Shown here one piece after another: positions 58,297 through 64,000 of a stretch of DNA of 64,000 nt. Source of the stretch: Pandoraea vervacti (lineage in GTDB: Bacteria > Pseudomonadota > Gammaproteobacteria > Burkholderiales > Burkholderiaceae); contig NZ_CP010897.2 of NCBI RefSeq assembly GCF_000934605.2, forward strand, positions 3,472,001 through 3,536,000. The letters run 5' to 3'. Each line of letters begins with the position of its first letter. The first letter of the stretch is position 1. The position numbers were made by a program, and so were the translations under genes. The notes beneath the pieces were generated by a model. That model was not told where the DNA came from and searched no databases. It saw nothing but the letters and a program-made list of their open reading frames with translations.

Positions 58297-61200
58297 TCAA
58301 GACGCGAGCCGCCAGGCCCCGCCTGCTCTCCCGGAAGTACTCACTTCGCCCAATACACGTGCAACGTCGTCGATCCACGGCTTCGCGCGCGGCAGCTGCA
58401 TGTGACTCGACGCTACCGTTGCCTCGTAGGCCGGGGGTGCACCGACCGCACGTGCGAGCCGCGCACGATCGACCAAAGCTCGCTGCTCGACCCACCACAC
58501 ATGCACGGGCACGCCAGCCGGACGCATCCGATGCGCATCGGCCAGCGCGCGCAGATGGGCTGTTACACGAAACATGTAGGCAAGCTCGTCACGGCCGAGC
58601 GACGCGTAGTCCGCCCCGGCGCCTGGCGCCTCCTCTTGCTCGCCCCGATGCATCGTCAGCGCAGCATCGACGGCAGCGGCAAGCACACCCTCGTCGAGCG
58701 GCTTGCCCGCATGCGGCGCCAGCGATTCGCGCAGCCTTTGCGCATCGACCTGCGGCAGGATCGTGACCAGATAGTCGAGCAAGTCGCCCGTCCAGTCGCG
58801 CGACGATGGTGATTTCGATGGTGACGGCGATGTCGCCGCATCATCCTCCTGCGGCACGAACGCATCGGCGAGTCCGAGAAAGGCGACGGTTTCGCCATCG
58901 GCACGCAGGCGGTCGGCCATCGACAGCGCAATCGGGCCGCCCAGCGACCATCCGAGCAGGTGGTACGGCCCCCGCGGTTGCGCGGCACGAACGGCGTCGA
59001 CGTAACACGCGGCCATCGCGTCGAGCGACGTGTCCGACCATGCCGGATCGAGCAGCATGCGCGACTGAATGCCGACGACAGGTCGCTGCCCGACGAGCGC
59101 CTGCGCCAGTGGCCGGTAATCGAATACCGTTCCCACCGCCGGATGCACACAGAACAACGCGGGCGCCGCCGAGTCGCTGTGATTCAGGCGCACCAGCAGA
59201 TCGCGACTCGCCTCACGCATGGCGTCCGAGGGCGAAAGCGCCGCGGCCAGCTTCGCTACGGTGCCGTGCTGCATCAGCTCTCGCAACGTGACCTTGAGCG
59301 CTGGCGTGCCGCGTTTGAGGCGAGCGATCACTTGCAACGCAAGGATGGAGTCGCCGCCGATTTCGAAGAAGTTGGCTTCACGGCTCACGTGCTCGACCTT
59401 GAGCACCGTCTTCCAGACGTCGGCGATATGCGCTTCGAGCGCTTTGCCCGGCGCTGCCTGCGCCACCGCTTCAGCGCGGGAAGATGCCACCGTCGCCGCC
59501 ACCGTCGTCAGCAATGTGCGGCGATCGACCTTGCCGTTCGGGGTCAGTGGGAAGGCGTCCAGACGTACGAGGCGCGCCGGCACCCACGCAGCGGGCAGCG
59601 ACGAGGCAAGCGCAGCCTTCACGTCGGCCTCGGTTGCCGCCCCCGTGAAGCAACCCAGAAGTTGCGGCTGCCCACGGGCGTCGCGCTCCACGAGCACGAG
59701 CGCATCGCGTACGCCGGCCAGCGCACGCAGCGCGTGGGCCACCTCGCCCGGCTCCACGCGATAGCCACGAATCTTGACCTGATCGTCCGCACGGCCCAGA
59801 TAAACGATCTCGCCATCCGCCCGACGTTTCACGCGATCGCCCGTGCGATACATCCGCGCCCCGGGACGCCACGGGTCCGGCACGAACCGCTCCGCTGTCC
59901 TGGCCGGCTCGCCAAGATACCCACGCGCGAGCGCCACGCCGCCGATGTAGAGTTCGCCACTCACGCCGGGCAGCACGGCGTTGAGATCGTTATCCAGTAC
60001 GTAGGCGCTCACGTTCGGCAACGGCGCGCCCACCGGCAGCGGGGCATCCTGCGACACGCCGCGATGCGTGAGCACGCCCACGGTCGTCTCCGTCGGGCCA
60101 TAGTGGTTGAGCACTCGCAGCGACGGGCGAAGCGTGCGCAACAGCGAAAGCAGTTCCGCATCGGCCGCCTCGCCGCCGACGATCAGCCAGTCGCGCGGCA
60201 GCACGTCCGGCCCGGCCGCGAGCAGCAGGCCCTTGAGATGGCTCGGCACGATCTTCATCACACCGATATCGCGCATGCGCATCCACTGCGCAAAGCGGCC
60301 CGCATCGAAGGCATCGTCCTGCGGCATGAGATGCAGGGGTCGCCCCATCGCGAGCGCGCCGAACAATACGGTGTGCCCGAGGTCGGCGGCAACGGTCGAG
60401 ACCATTGCCATGCCCGCGTGCTCCGGCAGATCGCTCAGCCGTGACGCTACGCCCTGCACGTAGTTATGCAACGCCCCACGCGCCACGACGACCCCCTTCG
60501 GCTGTCCGGTCGAGCCCGACGTGTAGATGACGTATGCCGCTTGCAATGGATGCACGTTGCGGTAGACGACGTCCCCGTCTTCCCCCGAGAGCAACGCCTC
60601 GATGGACAGCGTCTCGCACGCCTCGACCTGCGGCAGCGACGCCAGCCCCGGCGCGACGATGAGCGCCCTGGCGCCACTGGCGTCGATCAGTTGTTCCAGG
60701 CGCGCGCGCGGCTGCGTCGGGTCCAGCGGCACATACGCTGCGCCGAGTTTCCAGACCCCGAGCATCGACGCCACCCACCCCGCGCTGCGTGGCATCAGCA
60801 GCGCCACGCGATCCTCTGCGCCCACGCCCCGCGTCGACAAGGCGTGCGCCACACGATTGGCGTGGGCGTCGAGCGTGCGCCGCGACCAGACGCCATCTTC
60901 GCCATCGACGGCGAGCGCGTCGCCGTCCTGTGCAACGCGCGACGCCCAGACAGCCATCCAGTCCCCGGTCTCCCATGCGCGACGCTCTCCTTCCAGCACG
61001 GCAAGAGCCTGTTCCCCTAACGACACATCCGCCAGACGATCGCCAGGCGAACGGGTCAGTTGCCCGAGCAAACCATGGAACGCGCGAGCGAGCGGCTCGA
61101 TGGTGTCGGCATCGAACAGATCCGTCGCGTAGGTCACTGCGATCTGCAGTGTGTCGCCGCGCTCCAGCGTATCGAGTGAAAGATCGAAATGCGAGCTTTG

Positions 61201-62508
61201 CCCCGCCACAGCCATCGGCTCGATGCGAAGGCCTGCCATCTCCGGCAATGCATCACGCGCGATCTCGTGATTGAACTTCGCCTGAAACAGCGCGTTGACG
61301 GCGGCATCGCGGGCCGGTTGCAGCGCGTCGACGAGCTTATCGAACGGCACGTCTGCATGCGCCTGCGCTTCGATGGCCTGCGCACGCATCGTGGCGACGA
61401 GACCGGCAAACGTCGCCGTCGGATCGACGGGTACGCGCATGACCTGCGTGTTGACGAAGAAACCGATGAGCGGCTCCGTTTCCAGCTTTGCGCGCCCCGC
61501 CACAGGCACACCGACGCAGACGTTGCGCACGCCCGACAGGCGCGCGAGCCAGACACCGTAGGCGGCGAGCAACACGGTGTAGAGCGTGGTATTGCAAGTC
61601 CGTGCCAGATCGCGCAAGCGCGCGGTCAATGCGGCGTCAGCCTCCATGACGTAAGTCGCCCCACGGCCGCTCGGCACGGCGGGACGCGCGCGGTCGGTCG
61701 GCAATGGCAGCACGGGATGCTCGTCTCCCAGCAGTCCTCGCCAGTAATCCAGCTGGCGCGCCAGCTCCCCGGCTTCGAGCCATCCGCGCTGCCATATCGC
61801 GTAATCGGCGTATTGAATCGCCAACGCCGGCAGCGGCGCGACGTGAGCGCCAGCAACGCCTGACGCGTCACAAAAATGCGCGTAAGCGCGCGTGCAGGCT
61901 TCGACCAGACGCGTCATCGACCACGCGTCCGCCACGATGTGATGCAGCGTGAGCAACAGCACGTGCTCGTCGGCGGCCAGACGCATCAGGCGCGCGCGCA
62001 TCAAGGGTGCCGCGTCCAGCGCGAACGGGCGCAGCGCCTCGTCGCGGGCGCACGCCTGCACGCGCGCGTCCTGCTCGGCCCGGCTCCCGGCAGCGCCCTG
62101 CCAGTCTTCGTAGTCGATGGAGAACGGCACGTCGGCATGCACGCGTTGCACCGCGCCGTTCGCCCCGTCGTGAAAACTGGTGCGCAGCGCTTCATGCCGC
62201 GCGACGATGGCGGCAAAGGCCTGCGAGAGCGCGTCAACATCGAGCTTGCCATGCAGGCGCACCGCCGCCGGAATGTTGTACGCGCCCGTGCCCGGCGAGA
62301 GTTGTTCCACGACCCACAGGCGCTGCTGTGCGTACGACAGCGGTGCGTCGCTACCCTCGCGCAGACCGGCGGGAATCGGCAGACTGGCCAGATCGATGCC
62401 TTGCTCACGGGCGCGGGTCTGAAACACACGGCGCTTGTCGGCCGGCAAGGCAAGAAAGCGTCGCATCAATGCCGAATCATCGGCGTTGGGGGAATTGGCC
62501 AGAGACAT
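58297..62508 (-). CDS. Non-ribosomal peptide synthetase, terminal module C-A-T-TE (Asp-type A domain)
   Basis: The 1403-residue synthetase holds four domains. C: LSYAQQRLWVVEQL and the catalytic HHIVADAW (the usual final Gly is Ala; His-His and Asp intact). A: IYTSGSTGQPKGVVV, NHYGPTETT, YRTGDRVKRR, LTPNGKVDRR; the pocket residues I read are D-L-T-K-I-G-H-V-G-K, essentially the Asp code. T: FFEIGGDSILALQ with the phosphopantetheine Ser. TE: LLGWSLGGPIAL with the nucleophile Ser and a plausible His near SSHMQL. As last module with a TE it should release the peptide, hydrolysed or cyclised, with Asp (or beta-OH-Asp) as final residue. ATG 62508 has AAGGA upstream; the preceding NRPS ends 91 bases before. 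Confidence 0.92.
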   Translation of the reverse strand: MSLANSPNADDSALMRRFLALPADKRRVFQTRAREQGIDLASLPIPAGLREGSDAPLSYAQQRLWVVEQLSPGTGAYNIPAAVRLHGKLDVDALSQAFAAIVARHEALRTSFHDGANGAVQRVHADVPFSIDYEDWQGAAGSRAEQDARVQACARDEALRPFALDAAPLMRARLMRLAADEHVLLLTLHHIVADAWSMTRLVEACTRAYAHFCDASGVAGAHVAPLPALAIQYADYAIWQRGWLEAGELARQLDYWRGLLGDEHPVLPLPTDRARPAVPSGRGATYVMEADAALTARLRDLARTCNTTLYTVLLAAYGVWLARLSGVRNVCVGVPVAGRAKLETEPLIGFFVNTQVMRVPVDPTATFAGLVATMRAQAIEAQAHADVPFDKLVDALQPARDAAVNALFQAKFNHEIARDALPEMAGLRIEPMAVAGQSSHFDLSLDTLERGDTLQIAVTYATDLFDADTIEPLARAFHGLLGQLTRSPGDRLADVSLGEQALAVLEGERRAWETGDWMAVWASRVAQDGDALAVDGEDGVWSRRTLDAHANRVAHALSTRGVGAEDRVALLMPRSAGWVASMLGVWKLGAAYVPLDPTQPRARLEQLIDASGARALIVAPGLASLPQVEACETLSIEALLSGEDGDVVYRNVHPLQAAYVIYTSGSTGQPKGVVVARGALHNYVQGVASRLSDLPEHAGMAMVSTVAADLGHTVLFGALAMGRPLHLMPQDDAFDAGRFAQWMRMRDIGVMKIVPSHLKGLLLAAGPDVLPRDWLIVGGEAADAELLSLLRTLRPSLRVLNHYGPTETTVGVLTHRGVSQDAPLPVGAPLPNVSAYVLDNDLNAVLPGVSGELYIGGVALARGYLGEPARTAERFVPDPWRPGARMYRTGDRVKRRADGEIVYLGRADDQVKIRGYRVEPGEVAHALRALAGVRDALVLVERDARGQPQLLGCFTGAATEADVKAALASSLPAAWVPARLVRLDAFPLTPNGKVDRRTLLTTVAATVASSRAEAVAQAAPGKALEAHIADVWKTVLKVEHVSREANFFEIGGDSILALQVIARLKRGTPALKVTLRELMQHGTVAKLAAALSPSDAMREASRDLLVRLNHSDSAAPALFCVHPAVGTVFDYRPLAQALVGQRPVVGIQSRMLLDPAWSDTSLDAMAACYVDAVRAAQPRGPYHLLGWSLGGPIALSMADRLRADGETVAFLGLADAFVPQEDDAATSPSPSKSPSSRDWTGDLLDYLVTILPQVDAQRLRESLAPHAGKPLDEGVLAAAVDAALTMHRGEQEEAPGAGADYASLGRDELAYMFRVTAHLRALADAHRMRPAGVPVHVWWVEQRALVDRARLARAVGAPPAYEATVASSHMQLPRAKPWIDDVARVLGEVSTSGRAGGAWRLAS

Positions 62509-62599
62509 CGCGAGTTCCTTCTGTCGAACCACTACCTATCGAAATTGAGAAAGTCTCGCGTCGCCCGTTGTTGAGCGAGCAACGCGAGACCGTGCCCTG

Positions 62600-64000
62600 T
62601 CAGGCCGCGTCCGCCTCGAGATCGCCGAGCAGATCGTCGAGCCGGCGCCGGACACTCGCGTCGAGCGCCGCCGGGGCGGCAGCCGACCACGCCGCGCAGA
62701 AGTCCGAGAGCACCGGCGTCTCGAACAACTGGCGCAACGCCACGGGGCGTCCCGACACCGCTTGCAGACGCGCCACCATCTGGGTGGCGAGCAGCGAATG
62801 CCCGCCCAGCGCAAAGAAGTTGTCGTAACGCCCGACACGTGCCACGCCCAGCACCGTCTGCCAAATCCGGGCGACGTCAGTCTCCACCCCGTCGGCGGGC
62901 GGCACGAAACGGGCGCCCGCCGCCTGCGGGGCAGGCAGCGCGCGGCGATCCAGCTTGCCGTTGGGGGTGAGCGGCAACGCGTCCAGACGTAGCCACTGCC
63001 CCGGCAGCATGAACACCGGCACGCGGGTGGCGAGGTGTTCGCGCAGACGCGCCCAGAGGCCTTCGTCATCGGCATCTGTCACGACATACGCCACCAGTTG
63101 TTCGCCGAGCCCGTCGTCGCGCACCAGCACGGCGGCGTCGCTTACCTGCGCATGAGCGAGCAAGTGGGCCTCGATCTCGCCGGGTTCGATACGGAAGCCG
63201 CGCAACTTCACTTGCTGATCGCCGCGTCCCAGATAGTCGAGCGTGCCGTCCGGCAGCCATCGGACACGATCGCCCGTCTGGTACATGCGCGCCCCGGCTG
63301 GCCCCCACGGATCGGGGACGAAGCGCTCGGCGCTGAGCGCCGGACGCCCCAGATAGCCGCGCGCTAGCCCCTGCCCACCGACGTAGAGCTCGCCCGGCAC
63401 GCCCATGGGCACCTGCGCCAGTGACGCGTCGAGCACGCGCCACGCGATGTCGGGCAACGCCTCGCCAACCGGCGAGTGGCCGATGCCGGGCTCAGGCGAT
63501 ACCACGCCGAAGCTGACATAGATGGTCGTCTCCGTGGGGCCGTACATATTGACGATGCGGGTCTGCTGGCCAAAGCGCGACCACCACGGCGCAAGCCGAC
63601 GCGGCGCAAGCGCTTCGCCCGCCAGCACGATGTGGCGCAACGTCGTCTCCGACGCCGCCTCCGGCAACGCGGCGAGAAGCTGATAGAACGCTGACGGCGT
63701 CTGGCACAGCACCGTCACCCGCTGCTGCTCGATCATCTGCCATAGCGCCTGCGGCTCGCGGCTGGTGTAGTACGGCACGACAACGAGTCGTCCGCCATGC
63801 GAGAGTGCGCCGAAGACCTCCCAAACCGACACGTCGAACGCATAGGAGTGGAACATCGTCCAGACGTCGTGCGCACCAAAGCCGAACCGGTCTTCCGTCG
63901 CATGCAGCAGCCGCATCAACTGGCGATGCGCGACCTGCACGCCCTTGGGCCGCCCCGTCGATCCCGAGGTGTAGATGACGTAAGCCAGCTGATCGACGTG
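62600..64000 (-). CDS. Non-ribosomal peptide synthetase, partial (A and T domains; 5' end outside window)
   Basis: The frame runs off the right edge. The visible C-terminal part carries an A domain from A3 (YVIYTSGSTGRPKGVQV) through FDVSVWEVFGAL, MYGPTETTIYV, YQTGDRVRWLPDGTLDYLGRGDQQVKLRGFRIEPGE and LTPNGKLDRR, then a T domain (FFALGGHSLLATQM) and a short acidic tail (LDDLLGDLEADAA) that may serve as a docking segment. The pocket residues by my alignment are D-V-W-C-V-A-M-I-Y-K, which I cannot assign to an amino acid. There is no TE, so the chain passes to the downstream C-A-T-TE enzyme. Confidence 0.92.
   Translation of the reverse strand, partial: HVDQLAYVIYTSGSTGRPKGVQVAHRQLMRLLHATEDRFGFGAHDVWTMFHSYAFDVSVWEVFGALSHGGRLVVVPYYTSREPQALWQMIEQQRVTVLCQTPSAFYQLLAALPEAASETTLRHIVLAGEALAPRRLAPWWSRFGQQTRIVNMYGPTETTIYVSFGVVSPEPGIGHSPVGEALPDIAWRVLDASLAQVPMGVPGELYVGGQGLARGYLGRPALSAERFVPDPWGPAGARMYQTGDRVRWLPDGTLDYLGRGDQQVKLRGFRIEPGEIEAHLLAHAQVSDAAVLVRDDGLGEQLVAYVVTDADDEGLWARLREHLATRVPVFMLPGQWLRLDALPLTPNGKLDRRALPAPQAAGARFVPPADGVETDVARIWQTVLGVARVGRYDNFFALGGHSLLATQMVARLQAVSGRPVALRQLFETPVLSDFCAAWSAAAPAALDASVRRRLDDLLGDLEADAA

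Overview
The window looks like chromosome of a high-GC Burkholderiales betaproteobacterium. The order spoT-rpoZ-gmk-yicC on one strand and rph-rdgB-hemW on the other, acnB as the aconitase, and several Liv-type ABC and acyl-CoA synthetase genes all fit Burkholderiaceae. The siderophore locus at the right end makes Pandoraea my best guess; that is inference, because there is no rRNA or other marker gene here.

Layout. 1-9.9 kb is core housekeeping: the end of an antiporter/Usp-type protein, a pirin, greB, the stringent-response operon spoT-rpoZ-gmk-yicC, and rph-rdgB-hemW. An acyl-CoA synthetase follows (10.0-11.8 kb), then a tRNA-Ser(UGA) gene with its own strong promoter. From 12,127 to 22,782 a genomic island of about 10.6 kb is inserted at this tRNA gene and bounded by perfect 66-bp direct repeats. 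It carries a very large STAND-type ATPase with an N-terminal PD-(D/E)XK nuclease domain (Avs-like, a probable anti-phage protein), a DUF4145 protein, a tyrosine integrase interrupted by one in-frame amber codon, a DUF4224 protein, a phage-type HTH regulator, an AbiEi/DUF6088-type antitoxin-like protein and a BrnT/BrnA toxin-antitoxin pair.

22.8-29.5 kb is chromosomal again: an arsC gene lacking its 5' end and catalytic cysteine, a beta-carbonic anhydrase, a divergent racemase/AraC pair, acnB and a DEDD exonuclease. 29.7-36.9 kb holds a compact one-strand cluster: a GntR/UTRA regulator, an AprA-like flavoprotein, an AprB-like ferredoxin, an ABC importer whose binding protein has a NosL-like tail, and a HEAT-repeat protein. 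The ATPase and HEAT genes each begin in an ATGA overlap with the gene before them. This is the best candidate for an undescribed metabolic system. 37.1-46.9 kb is a complete branched-chain-type ABC importer (LivFGHM plus binding protein) flanked by two acyl-CoA ligases, with a divergent Crp/Fnr regulator.

47.7-64.0 kb is an NRPS siderophore locus: an IucB-like acetyltransferase, an FhuD/FhuB/FhuC-type ferric-siderophore importer, a PvdQ-like acylase, a TonB-dependent receptor, and two NRPS genes on the minus strand. The first NRPS is cut by the right edge; the last is C-A-T-TE with an Asp-type specificity code. The genes together suggest synthesis of an acylated peptide siderophore, deacylation or maturation in the periplasm, outer-membrane uptake by the receptor and inner-membrane uptake by the Fhu-like system.
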